A stretch of DNA of 50,615 nt, taken from NCBI GenBank assembly GCA_937988705.1, contig CALKIA010000075.1, forward strand, positions 1 through 50,615, given 5' to 3'. Shown piece after piece: positions 1 through 8,130 of the stretch. The position numbers and the translations under genes were made by a program. The stretch comes from an uncultured Chloroflexota bacterium. Its GTDB lineage: Bacteria > Chloroflexota > Anaerolineae > Aggregatilineales > Phototrophicaceae. The notes under the pieces are model-generated. The model saw nothing but the letters and a program-made list of their open reading frames with translations, did no database searches and had not been told where the DNA came from. The stretch's first letter is position 1, and each line of letters starts with the position of its first letter.

Positions 1-1751
1 TCGGCAAACGCGCTGATCGTCCAGCCGGTGCGCGGTTCGGCGATACCCGCCTGCGCCAGCAGATCGGCATGGTAGTTGAGCAGGGTCGGGCTGATGCTGA
101 AGGGGTAGGCCCAAGTGCGGCTGTCGCGCTGGAGCAAGGCCAGCGTGTTCCCTGCAATGTCGGCGGTCGAAAACGCTGGGTCGGCGCTCAAAAACGGATC
201 GAGCGCGAGGATCTGCGTGAGGTCGGCGGCAGGCACGGCGTTGTAGTTCACGTAGAAGCAGTCGTTCTGCTCGGCGTAATCGCTCAGAGTGCCGAAGTCG
301 GTCGTGAGCGTCACCTTGCCGACCTGCGGATCAAGCGCGGCAAATTCGCGCAGCAGGCGTTCCCAGTCCCCAACCTGCGCGGCGAACCCGGCGCTGAACG
401 TGAGCTCAATCTCGCCGGGAGCCAGCACGACTTCTGGGATTGGCGTGGCGACGATCAGCGGGGTGGCACCACGCAGTGCGCTCGCAGTCTGCAGGTTCGC
501 CGCGGCTTTCACTTCCGCGTCACTGAGAGCGGTCACAGCATCCGTTCCATCGATGACAGCGGTGATTGCTTCACTCAAGTAATCGGCATAGCGTAGTTCT
601 GCGCCCGCTAGCGCCTGTCCGAGCAGCGCATCGATCTGTGCGGCGATTTGGGGATCGGCGAATGCGCTCACCGCGAGCACGAGCGCGCCTTCATCGGGCG
701 CTGGCGGAGCGACGGGCAGCGGGGGATTCACACGCGCCGATCGGTAGCCGAGCAGCGCGGACTGGAACGTCGCATTTTCGGTGAGGAACTTCGCCAATTC
801 ATACGCTTCGGTCGGGTGGGCCGTGCCGCCGCTGACGGCAAACCCGGTCGTGCTCACGCCGAGGCTGCCCCCGGGCAGCGCCGCCGCCACTCGACTGGCC
901 GCGTCGGGATTGAGCGGATCGGGTCCCAACCCAAAGCTCCCCCCGATCAGCATAGGAATGGAGGTATCGATAAGATTTTGTGTGGTGAACGCACTGACCA
1001 CACCCTCATCTACCAGTTCCGCCCACCCTTCCAACAGCGCAGCCAGTTCGGGCGTGTTGAAGCGCGGGTTGCCCGCTTCGTCGTTCAGGCTTTGGCGATA
1101 AAGTGAGCGCAGCAGGGCGGCATCACTGCCATTCGTGACCAGACCGGGGATGCTCACCGCGCCGCTGCTGTCGTATTGCGTGAGCGTGCGTGCGGCGTGC
1201 GCCACGTCCTCCAGCGTCCAACTCGCATCCGGGTAGGCCAGCCCCGCTTGATCGAAGAGCGCGGGATCGTACGTCAGCAGGAGCGGCTCGATTTTGGCGG
1301 GGAGCGCCCACAACCCGTTATCCCAGCGGAAGGACTCCCACGCCGCTGGTATGAAATCGACAGGATTGAGCGCCGCATCCGACGAAGCGAGCGGCGTAAG
1401 ATCGAGGAAATAGCCTGCGCGCGTCGCTTCCGGCGACAGGCTCTCACCGTCCACCAGCGCGACATCGGCAGCGGCGGCGAGCGCCTCAGCCCCCTGTAGA
1501 TGCTCGTCAATATTCTGCGCCGCCGCCGTGTAGTAGAAGCTCGGGTACGGCAGGTAGACGGGCTGCACCCGGATGCCGGGGTTTTGCGCTTCAAATTCCG
1601 CCAGCGCGTCAGCGACCGGCAGGTTGCGCATAAAGTCGGTGAGCGCGAGCGTGATCGTCGTCGTGCCGCTTTGCGCCGCCGCGGGCATGACCGCCGGAGC
1701 GGTGACGGCCAACGCTAAGATCAAGATGAGCCAAAGAGTTTTCCAACGCAT
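1..1751 (-). CDS. Extracellular solute-binding protein with two tandem SBP domains (3' end outside window)
   Basis: Reading down from ATG 1751, the protein opens with a signal peptide (MRWKTLWLILILALAV, ending near AAAQS), then a family-1 type binding domain (about residues 30–430) containing phrases such as ALPAKIEPLLLTYDPALFDQ. A proline-rich linker (about 440–455) leads into a second, similar domain (YPFSISPTLLNYHADLLAQAG) that runs off the window. At least 583 residues are present, longer than a normal 400–450 residue SBP. An AGGAGG ribosome site (rc of 1762–1767) sits 9–10 bases before the ATG. Known role of the family: capture of sugars or other solutes outside the membrane for an ABC importer. 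It lies 96 bases downstream of the response regulator on the same strand and shares an operator-like dyad with the kinase gene, so regulation by that system is inferred. The substrate is unknown. Confidence 0.85.
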   Translation of the reverse strand, partial: MRWKTLWLILILALAVTAPAVMPAAAQSGTTTITLALTDFMRNLPVADALAEFEAQNPGIRVQPVYLPYPSFYYTAAAQNIDEHLQGAEALAAAADVALVDGESLSPEATRAGYFLDLTPLASSDAALNPVDFIPAAWESFRWDNGLWALPAKIEPLLLTYDPALFDQAGLAYPDASWTLEDVAHAARTLTQYDSSGAVSIPGLVTNGSDAALLRSLYRQSLNDEAGNPRFNTPELAALLEGWAELVDEGVVSAFTTQNLIDTSIPMLIGGSFGLGPDPLNPDAASRVAAALPGGSLGVSTTGFAVSGGTAHPTEAYELAKFLTENATFQSALLGYRSARVNPPLPVAPPAPDEGALVLAVSAFADPQIAAQIDALLGQALAGAELRYADYLSEAITAVIDGTDAVTALSDAEVKAAANLQTASALRGATPLIVATPIPEVVLAPGEIELTFSAGFAAQVGDWERLLREFAALDPQVGKVTLTTDFGTLSDYAEQNDCFYVNYNAVPAADLTQILALDPFLSADPAFSTADIAGNTLALLQRDSRTWAYPFSISPTLLNYHADLLAQAGIAEPRTGWTISAFA

Positions 1752-1766
1752 GAGAAAGTGCCTCCT

Positions 1767-1783
1767 CTATACCATGGGTATAG
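1767..1783. promoter_or_regulatory. Palindrome next to the ribosome site of the SBP gene
   Basis: CTATACC-ATG-GGTATAG is a perfect 7+7 inverted repeat with a 3-base centre. It directly adjoins the AGGAGG ribosome site of the solute-binding-protein gene. It could be an operator or include a -10 element; no protein can be assigned from sequence alone. Confidence 0.4.
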
Positions 1784-1818
1784 CTTGACGGAGGCAGATT
1801 TCGTCAGCGTTGCGCCGC

Positions 1819-1836
1819 GATTACGGAGTCGTAATC
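1819..1836. promoter_or_regulatory. Putative response-regulator operator, copy 1
   Basis: GATTACG-GAGT-CGTAATC, an inverted repeat in the 96-base gap between the regulator stop and the solute-binding-protein start. The first 16 bases recur exactly at 4236–4251, upstream of the kinase gene. Two copies in two upstream regions of one local gene group suggest binding sites of the OmpR-type regulator encoded here. Confidence 0.6.
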
Positions 1837-1847
1837 GGAATTGGAGG

Positions 1848-2561
1848 TTAGGGGCTCAGCACCGGGGAAGTGACGAGACGATAGCCCACCCCCGGCACGG
1901 TGAGGATCAGCGTGGGGTTCGCCGGGTCGATCTCGACCTTTTCGCGCAGACGGCGAATGTGAACATTCACCGCGCGTTCGCTGTCCATGTCCGCATCCCA
2001 ACCCCACACCGCGTCGATGATCTGCCCACGGCTGAGCGCCAGATTCGGATTCTGCGCCAGAAAGACCAGCAGTCGAAATTCAGTTGGGGTGAGCGCGAGA
2101 AACTGCGTTCCGCGCCACACTTGCCCCCGCCCGCGGTCAATCACCAGATCAGAGACGTACAGCAAGTCAGCGTCGGCGTTGGAAAACTCGCCGTACGCGC
2201 GGCGTAACTGCGCCCGCACCCGCGAGAGCAGTTCGCGCAGGCTGTAGGGTTTGGTGACGTAGTCATCCGCGCCCATCTCCAGACCAAGCACCTTATCGAG
2301 CTCATCGCGTTCGACGGTCAGCATCAGGATCGGCTGGCGCAGGCCAGAAGCGCGCAGCTGACGGCAGAAGTCGAAGCCCGAGCCGTCAGGCAAACGCACA
2401 TCCAAAATAATCAGGTGCGGCAGGCAGTCACGGGCAAACGCGACGCCGTCCAACCCCTGATCTTTCCACGTGACGATGTAACTTTCGCGTTCCAGTCCAT
2501 CGCGCAGCGACCGCGCGACCGCTGGATCGTCTTCGATGATGAGGATATGCGGGTTCTTCAT
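1848..2561 (-). CDS. OmpR/PhoB-family response regulator
   Basis: 237 residues, normal for the family. An N-terminal receiver domain has the acidic pair D11/D12, phospho-acceptor D54 (in LIILDVRLPDGSG) and K104 (in YVTKPYS). The C-terminal winged-helix DNA-binding domain (about 130–230) includes LTPTEFRLLVFLAQNP and RAVNVHIRRLREK. Two bases separate the kinase stop from this ATG, so the pair is translated from one message. It should be phosphorylated by the adjacent kinase and bind DNA as a dimer. The repeated dyads at 1819 and 4236 are the natural candidate targets. The signal sensed is unknown. Confidence 0.95.
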   Translation of the reverse strand: MKNPHILIIEDDPAVARSLRDGLERESYIVTWKDQGLDGVAFARDCLPHLIILDVRLPDGSGFDFCRQLRASGLRQPILMLTVERDELDKVLGLEMGADDYVTKPYSLRELLSRVRAQLRRAYGEFSNADADLLYVSDLVIDRGRGQVWRGTQFLALTPTEFRLLVFLAQNPNLALSRGQIIDAVWGWDADMDSERAVNVHIRRLREKVEIDPANPTLILTVPGVGYRLVTSPVLSP

Positions 2562-2563
2562 TT

Positions 2564-4171
2564 TCAGGCTGCCGGAAGCTGTAGAACGAACCGAGTCGCG
2601 CCGGGCACACTGTCTACACTGATGCCGCCCTGATGCGCATCGACAATCGCCCGGATAATCGCCAAGCCGAGTCCACTGCCCGGGTAAGTATTGGCGTTGC
2701 GCCCCCGATGGAAGCGGCTGAACAATCTGGGCAGATCGGCGGCGGGAATGCCGATTCCCGTATCATTCACGGTAACCGTGACACAATGATCTGTGCGCAG
2801 CAGACTGATCATCACGGTGCCGTTTTCCGGCGTGAATTTGATCGCGTTATCGAGCAGATTACCGATCGCGCGCCGCAGCTGCAAGTCGTCACCGCTGACA
2901 GTGAACGCTGTTTCCGGAACATTCAGAGCGAAGTTCACTCCCACTTGCTCCGCCCGCGAAGCGTATGTTTCGCTCAGTTCACGCACGAGCAGGGCCAGAT
3001 CGACGAGCTGAAAGACCGTGCTGCGCGTTTTCGATTCGAGACGGGAGAGGTCGAGCAGATTGTTGGTCAGAATTTCCAGTCGATGGACTTGGGCATCGGC
3101 CCGGCGAATGTAAGCTATTTGCTGCGCCGGGTTCATCTCCGTGGCCGCAAGTTCGAGATCGGCGCGGAGCGCGGTGAGCGGCGTATGCAGCTCGTGCGCC
3201 GCATCTGCGACGAAGCGGCGCAGCGCGCTTACGGTCGCCTCAACCTGCGCCGCCATCTCGTTGAAGGTCGTCGCCAGCGCGCCAAATTCACCGCGCTCTT
3301 TCAATCGCACGCGGGTGTTGAGTTTCCCTTGCGCCATGTTGACGGCACCCGCGGTCAGCGCCAGCACTGGGCGCGTGATCTGCCTGCTGGCCAGCCACCC
3401 GATGAGCGCAGCAATGGCCAAAGCGAGACAACCAGCGTAGACGAAGGCACTCGCCACGCTCTCAATGATATGCGCCCCAAATCCTGCTCCTTCCGAGAGT
3501 TCCACGTACCCATTCAGCGTGCCATCGTCGGTTTGAATGGGCAGCCGCACCATCTGGTCAGACGTCACGCCGGGTGTGACTTCACCCGCGAGATCAAAGC
3601 CATAGGGCGTGCTGGACACGGCGAAGGTGATGACATCCTGATGACCGATACTCACGTCACTCTGAACCAGACTTAACGCCCGGGAAGGCACCATGGTATC
3701 GACTGGCACGGCCTCAGTGTACTCCATGTCGATCAGAGGCATCACGTCGCCGGACGGGTCGGCCTCGACAATGATCTGACCGACGCCTCCGGCGATATCG
3801 GTCCCGTCGAAAGGTGCAGGGTTGGCTAGCATGGTTTCGGTTGTACCAAGGGAGAGGAGTGTTGGCGGCGATCCGCTGTCGGTGACCACGTTCCCGGCGG
3901 TGTCCAGAATGCGCACCCGCGCCTGCATGAGAAACGACAGGCTGCGCATTTGTTCGGCAATCTCAGTGCTCGAACGGTTGGTGCTGCGCAGGAGCTGGAC
4001 CGTCTCGCTGATCACCACCGCATTATCTTCCAGATGCAGGCGTTCCCGATTAGCATAATAGCCCCGCAGCGTCGCCAGCAGCGCCGCGCCGAGGATGAGC
4101 GTCGCGATGAACGCGATGCCGACATAAGTGAGTGGCAGTCGCCAGCGAATGGATTGTGGTAACACCGTCAT
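2564..4171 (-). CDS. Membrane sensor histidine kinase (HAMP–HisKA–HATPase)
   Basis: 535 residues. TM1 about 15–38, an extracytoplasmic region of about 190 residues with no family I recognise, TM2 about 235–260, then a HAMP linker starting at RQITRPVLALTAGA. The HisKA box is AHELHTPLTALRADLE with H326 as the phospho-acceptor; LHTP replaces the commoner LRTP. The ATPase domain shows the N box (NLLDNAIKFTPENG), the G1 box (VNDTGIGIP) and the G2 box (GSGLGLAII). It is first gene of the kinase–regulator–SBP group; the dyad at 4236–4252 lies 65 bases upstream of its ATG. It probably senses an envelope or solute cue and phosphorylates the regulator encoded next. Confidence 0.93.
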   Translation of the reverse strand: MTVLPQSIRWRLPLTYVGIAFIATLILGAALLATLRGYYANRERLHLEDNAVVISETVQLLRSTNRSSTEIAEQMRSLSFLMQARVRILDTAGNVVTDSGSPPTLLSLGTTETMLANPAPFDGTDIAGGVGQIIVEADPSGDVMPLIDMEYTEAVPVDTMVPSRALSLVQSDVSIGHQDVITFAVSSTPYGFDLAGEVTPGVTSDQMVRLPIQTDDGTLNGYVELSEGAGFGAHIIESVASAFVYAGCLALAIAALIGWLASRQITRPVLALTAGAVNMAQGKLNTRVRLKERGEFGALATTFNEMAAQVEATVSALRRFVADAAHELHTPLTALRADLELAATEMNPAQQIAYIRRADAQVHRLEILTNNLLDLSRLESKTRSTVFQLVDLALLVRELSETYASRAEQVGVNFALNVPETAFTVSGDDLQLRRAIGNLLDNAIKFTPENGTVMISLLRTDHCVTVTVNDTGIGIPAADLPRLFSRFHRGRNANTYPGSGLGLAIIRAIVDAHQGGISVDSVPGATRFVLQLPAA

Positions 4172-4235
4172 TCTCGCCTCAAATTGATGTTCCCCTCATC
4201 ATAGCAGATCCCGGCATTACAGACGTTTACGACCT

Positions 4236-4252
4236 GATTACGGAGTCGTAAC
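4236..4252. promoter_or_regulatory. Putative response-regulator operator, copy 2
   Basis: GATTACGGAGTCGTAA, identical over 16 bases to 1819–1834. It lies upstream of the histidine-kinase gene and implies autoregulation of the two-component operon. A related TTAC-containing stretch (CATTACAGACGTTTACG) lies just before it, so the full site may be a tandem one. Confidence 0.6.
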
Positions 4253-4453
4253 CTCAACGGTTGATAAATAGCGATATTGCTGACCGAAAGTGTATGATTT
4301 CTCTCGCTCAACTCTCAAAAGAACGAATTTGGCTGAATCCGACTCAACAGTCTGTTTGCTGTTCTCGCAGACGCCCTATGCTTTGAGCTCAGGTTTGATA
4401 TTTTGAGACACTGCGCTTCTGCGGGAGTTATGCGAAGTCTGATGCGTTTCGGG

Positions 4454-4516
4454 CGATTTCGCACCCAGTATGCCAGTCGACCCGCGCTGCTGGATGAAGG
4501 AAGCAAGCTGCGCTAA
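4454..4516 (+). pseudogene. Remnant of the C-terminus of a SWIM zinc-finger-type protein (copy 1)
   Basis: The frame ending at TAA 4514–4516 reads RFRTQYASRPALLDEGSKLR and stops. This matches the tail of the longer remnant at 30.0–30.14 kb (RIRTQYANRPALLDELSKL). The pattern (basic residues, then Y..RPALLDEL) is what I know from C-termini of SWIM zinc-finger proteins of Chloroflexota and Cyanobacteria. No upstream coding part survives. It marks the left edge of the 4.66–29.38 kb island. The rest of 4172–4655 holds no gene that I can support. Confidence 0.6.
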
Positions 4517-4548
4517 CGGGAGCGCTCTGCTTCAACAGCTCGCCAATG

Positions 4549-4620
4549 TTGCCGTTTGTTGCCTCGAAGCCGAAGACTGTTGCTCACCACGAAAACCACG
4601 ACATTGGAAACACCATTGCA
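4549..4620 (+). repeat. Dispersed repeat, copy 1
   Basis: The sequence after the SWIM-tail fragment (TTGCCGTTTGTTGCC, then a diverged core, then CATTGGAAACACCAT) aligns with 30162–30235, which also directly follows a SWIM-tail fragment, and in its core with 44620–44692. Copies are diverged, so they are old duplications rather than a recent element. Confidence 0.6.
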
Positions 4621-4655
4621 GCAGCTTGATGCGATTGAACGTCGGTAACTTAGGC

Positions 4656-6722
4656 TTAGTTCGTTGTTGTGCTGGTGAAGGCGTCAAGTGACTCGACGAG
4701 TGTTTCAGGCGCAGGTTGGATGTGCAAGGCGTTGACCGCCTGTAAAAAGCGCGGCACATTAAACTGTTCGACCACTGCCCGCCGCCGCAGTTCGAGCGGC
4801 AGCAAATGATGATATGCGCCAAGGGCGAGGAGGCGTTCATAATGGCGATACTGGGCGAGCAGATAGCGCCGTACATGGTCTATCGTCCATAGGGGGATCG
4901 AATGGGGTTCGTCTGCCAGCAGGATGCACAGTCCGGGGTGATCGCTGATTTCTGCGCTGACCGTATAGCGCAGTAAATCGACCAATGCCCGTCCATAAAT
5001 GTCGCCGAGCCAGTGAAACCACCGCCAACCATCCTCAATGGGGACATACGGCGCGGCGCTTTCATTTAAGCCGATCACTGCTGGGATACGCCGTGCAAGG
5101 TCGTAACTAAGGACGGGCCGGGCGGCGCGATAACGTAGCCGCGATGAAGTACCACTATTCCGCGTCGAGACCCAGAGCGCATCTCCGTCGTTCCATTCAA
5201 TGTTCAACGCCTGTCCTCCGATCAGGACGCCATCCTGATCGAGCATGAACCGATCAACATTAGCGATAACGCGGTGGGTCAGGTGATCGCGGACTTTGAT
5301 AGTTGTGGTATTCGTCTGGATGTTGCTGTATAAGCTGAAGGGAGCATGTTCGGTGGCTTGCAGATCAACGAGGCGATTCAGTCGATTCCCTGCGCGCCAT
5401 TCGCCGGGGCGTCCCGGTTTGAGATAGGCGGCGGCTTGCAGCTCACTCAAAATGAATTGCAAGTCGTGCGCGGAAAGCAACCCATCGAAAAGGGCGGCAG
5501 TCGGGTTCAGTCTTAATGCTCCGGTCGGACTCGCCTTGATGAGACTGAATATTTGTTGTACTGCTGCCGAGGGACGGAACGGCAGCGGTAGGTGATCACC
5601 AGCGCTCATAGTTTGCAGCGCATCAAATAACACCCGTTCCAATGAAGTGCGACAGAAACAGGCGGCGCGGGCAGTCGGTGCACGGCGGTTAGCGCGTCCG
5701 ACTCGCTGGATATAGCTTTCGACGCTGCCCGGTGCGCCAATCAGCAGCACCGCATCGACGCTGCCGATGTCGATACCTAGTTCCAGTGTGCTGCTTGCAA
5801 AGCAGATCGCGGCTTCGGCTTGAGCGAACTGCTGTTCTATTTCCCGCCGCAGTTCACGTTCGAGATTGGAATAATGCACGAAAACCGCATCACCGAACGG
5901 TGAGCGGGTTGTACGTGTTTGTGCGGCGTAAAATTCCACCTCGGCACGGGTATTGCAGAAGATGAGAGCTTTTTTCCATCCGCGCGTGCGAAAAGTGTTC
6001 AGGTAGTCGAAGAGGGCTGACGGATTAGCTTCTTCCAGCGCGATCAACTCGGTGTGAAGCGGGCGCTGACCGTCTGTGCTAACGATCTGGGCGGCAGGAA
6101 AATACCGCGCCGCGCTGATTTCGGGCTGCGCCACTGTTGCGGAAAGCGCCGCATATTGGATCTGATCATCGTCTGCATCGCTGTGAGCTGCGGCATAGGT
6201 GCGTAGTACGCGCAGTCGATTGAGCAGCACGCGCAGTTGATCGCCGCGCACTGTGCTGTCAAAATCATGCAGCTCATCAATGATGACGGCGCGTACATGA
6301 ATCAGCGTTTTGGCGTTCGAGGCCAGCAGCGAGTCGAGCGATTCAGGTGTAGTCAGCAGCACATCGGCGGGATAATGTGTATCAAAGGTGTTGAAGTCGC
6401 GGGTTTTCAAGGCTGCGCGGATGCGGAGCGCGCCGAACGGGACGGCAAGTCGCGCGGACATTTGATTGATCAGCGCACGGGTGGGCAGCAGGTACAGCAG
6501 ACTCAAACGCGGCGTCACGCGGTTGGGTGGAAGATGACGCTCGATCAATGGAGCGATGGCAGCTTCGGTTTTACCACTGGCGGTGCCAGCATAGAGCAGC
6601 ACATTCTGTCCGTCCAGTAACAGCGGGATTCCCTGCAGCTGAATCGCGGTAAAATTGCCATATCGTCCGAAAAATGCGCTCCATGTGCGCGGGAGGCGCG
6701 CTTTCAGCGCATGGGCGCTCAC
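4656..6722 (-). CDS. Lhr/BrxHI-like DEAD/DEAH superfamily-2 helicase
   Basis: 688 residues. Motif I is AGTASGKT (45–52), motif II DELH (149–152), motif III SAT (194–196) and motif VI QRVGRANRR (339–347). The last third is a winged-helix/Lhr-like region without the Cys cluster typical of DUF1998 helicases, so this is not a DISARM DrmA or Druantia DruE type. Size and neighbours (two DUF2791 ATPases upstream) match BrxHI of some BREX subtypes, which I infer rather than prove. The GTG start at 6722 overlaps the TGA of the preceding gene (GTGA), so translation is coupled. Expected role: ATP-dependent unwinding or translocation on nucleic acid as the effector or processor of block 3. Confidence 0.88.
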   Translation of the reverse strand: MSAHALKARLPRTWSAFFGRYGNFTAIQLQGIPLLLDGQNVLLYAGTASGKTEAAIAPLIERHLPPNRVTPRLSLLYLLPTRALINQMSARLAVPFGALRIRAALKTRDFNTFDTHYPADVLLTTPESLDSLLASNAKTLIHVRAVIIDELHDFDSTVRGDQLRVLLNRLRVLRTYAAAHSDADDDQIQYAALSATVAQPEISAARYFPAAQIVSTDGQRPLHTELIALEEANPSALFDYLNTFRTRGWKKALIFCNTRAEVEFYAAQTRTTRSPFGDAVFVHYSNLERELRREIEQQFAQAEAAICFASSTLELGIDIGSVDAVLLIGAPGSVESYIQRVGRANRRAPTARAACFCRTSLERVLFDALQTMSAGDHLPLPFRPSAAVQQIFSLIKASPTGALRLNPTAALFDGLLSAHDLQFILSELQAAAYLKPGRPGEWRAGNRLNRLVDLQATEHAPFSLYSNIQTNTTTIKVRDHLTHRVIANVDRFMLDQDGVLIGGQALNIEWNDGDALWVSTRNSGTSSRLRYRAARPVLSYDLARRIPAVIGLNESAAPYVPIEDGWRWFHWLGDIYGRALVDLLRYTVSAEISDHPGLCILLADEPHSIPLWTIDHVRRYLLAQYRHYERLLALGAYHHLLPLELRRRAVVEQFNVPRFLQAVNALHIQPAPETLVESLDAFTSTTTN

Positions 6723-8119
6723 ACCTTCAGACCGCGCCGTAACTCGTCGAGCAGATCATCGGCGCTGTAATCGTGATGCAGATAGAGGAGATCGCATACG
6801 GTGACGGAGTTCCGGATGAGCTCGCGTAAATTGATCCGGTGCTGACCTAGTGCCCGGTGCAGTATACCCGGCGTCCGGGCTACGATGTCCTCATAGCGGT
6901 CGCGCGGCGGCGCATAGTTGTATGCCATTCCATGATAGCGCACGACGGTCACAAAGAATTCGCGGATATGTTTCTCGACGAAGCGATCATCAAGGCGGAT
7001 AATATTCGAGGGCGCAAGCCATGTGCCAACGGGCATCCGGTCCGCACTTTCAGTTAGCGTGAACAGCAACAATAGATGCGGTTCAGACGCATAACTGATC
7101 GGATATTCAACACGTGTGTTTTCGGGAATGGCGTAGGCAGGAATACGCCCGTTATTCAAGCCGAGCGCGCTGACGATCATAGCCTTAAAGAACGAATCAG
7201 CGCGTTCGCGCTGGGCGGGGCGCAGCAGTGAATAATGCTCCGACTCATCGATCAATACTGCCATGCCGCTGTAGCCGACCAGAGTCGCCAGCACGCTGAT
7301 CCCCGTGAGGAGATAGGTATATTGGCGGGCGGTTTCGCCGCTCAGGTAGAGGCGCGGCGGTTTCTTAAGACAGGTTTTCATCTCGCTTTGCGCTTTGGCT
7401 TGTCCACTCAACCACTGAACAAGTTCGTCAAATGCGAGTTGGCTTGGGCAGTCTTGCAGTACTGACAATGCCGCTGCCAGCGGGCAGTCTTTCACCTCAC
7501 GAGGACACAATGCGATGAACTGCTGCAATGCCGCCGGATGCTCAAGCGCTTTACGCAGCAGCGGGGCTAACCCGCGCTCATGAGTGTCCGGGTAACGCAG
7601 CGAGGTTACGAGTGCTTCGTAGATTTTGTGGGCTTTGCTCGGGGGAACCTCGACTAAATCGAGGCTGGTTCCGGCGACGATGAAGTTTGCACGCAGACCG
7701 TGACGGGCAGCTAGTTCGATGAAGTGGCTTTTGCCGAAACCGTAATCGCCAATCACGGCAAGGACATCACCGCCGCGTTCCCGACTGCGATCAAAAGCGT
7801 TATTGAGCGTGATGCGTTCTGCTTCTAGCCCAATCGTAAGCGTTTCAGCATCCTGCACGGGGACAATTCCGACGCGCAGCGCTTCCAGCGTTTGCCGTGC
7901 GCGAAACTGGTCGGTTTCTGGCAGAAAGGTGCGCGCTGGTTTTGGTGTCGGGCTTGGCTGTTGTCGTTGAGCAGCGACTGACTCGGCGTTGAATTCCTTG
8001 GCCGGGAGACGAAAACGCTGCCCGGAATCGAACAGGACTTCCCACTCAAACCCACCCATATAGGTTTTCAGCAGCGTTCCAGAACCAAAATCGGGATGGT
8101 TGACAGTTTGTTTGGTCAC
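6719..8119 (-). CDS. DUF2791/BrxD-like P-loop ATPase with N-terminal Tudor-like domain
   Basis: 466 residues from a GTG start (AGGAG 8 bases upstream). Residues 5–45 (VNHPDFGSGTLLKTY...VLFDSG) resemble the small beta-barrel at the C-terminus of UvrD/PcrA helicases. Walker A is GDYGFGKS (124–131) and Walker B AVLIDESEH (287–295); the GYSGMAVLIDE phrase is typical of DUF2791 proteins such as BREX BrxD. It shares these signatures with the next gene upstream, so the pair is an ancient duplication. It ends in a 4-base overlap with the helicase and starts 11 bases after the other ATPase. Likely a motor or loader partner for the helicase; no methylase or PglZ gene accompanies it here. Confidence 0.85.
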   Translation of the reverse strand: MTKQTVNHPDFGSGTLLKTYMGGFEWEVLFDSGQRFRLPAKEFNAESVAAQRQQPSPTPKPARTFLPETDQFRARQTLEALRVGIVPVQDAETLTIGLEAERITLNNAFDRSRERGGDVLAVIGDYGFGKSHFIELAARHGLRANFIVAGTSLDLVEVPPSKAHKIYEALVTSLRYPDTHERGLAPLLRKALEHPAALQQFIALCPREVKDCPLAAALSVLQDCPSQLAFDELVQWLSGQAKAQSEMKTCLKKPPRLYLSGETARQYTYLLTGISVLATLVGYSGMAVLIDESEHYSLLRPAQRERADSFFKAMIVSALGLNNGRIPAYAIPENTRVEYPISYASEPHLLLLFTLTESADRMPVGTWLAPSNIIRLDDRFVEKHIREFFVTVVRYHGMAYNYAPPRDRYEDIVARTPGILHRALGQHRINLRELIRNSVTVCDLLYLHHDYSADDLLDELRRGLKV

Positions 8120-8130
8120 GGGAAACGCTC

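Noticed and set aside
2633..3676. Long plus-strand open frame (347 codons)
   Set aside because: Antisense to the histidine kinase whose motifs are unambiguous; the plus-strand translation has no recognisable domain and shadow-type composition.
4656..6722. Idea that the helicase is DISARM DrmA or Druantia DruE
   Set aside because: The Cys-rich DUF1998 region is absent, the protein is too short, and no DrmB/DrmC or DruH gene is adjacent.
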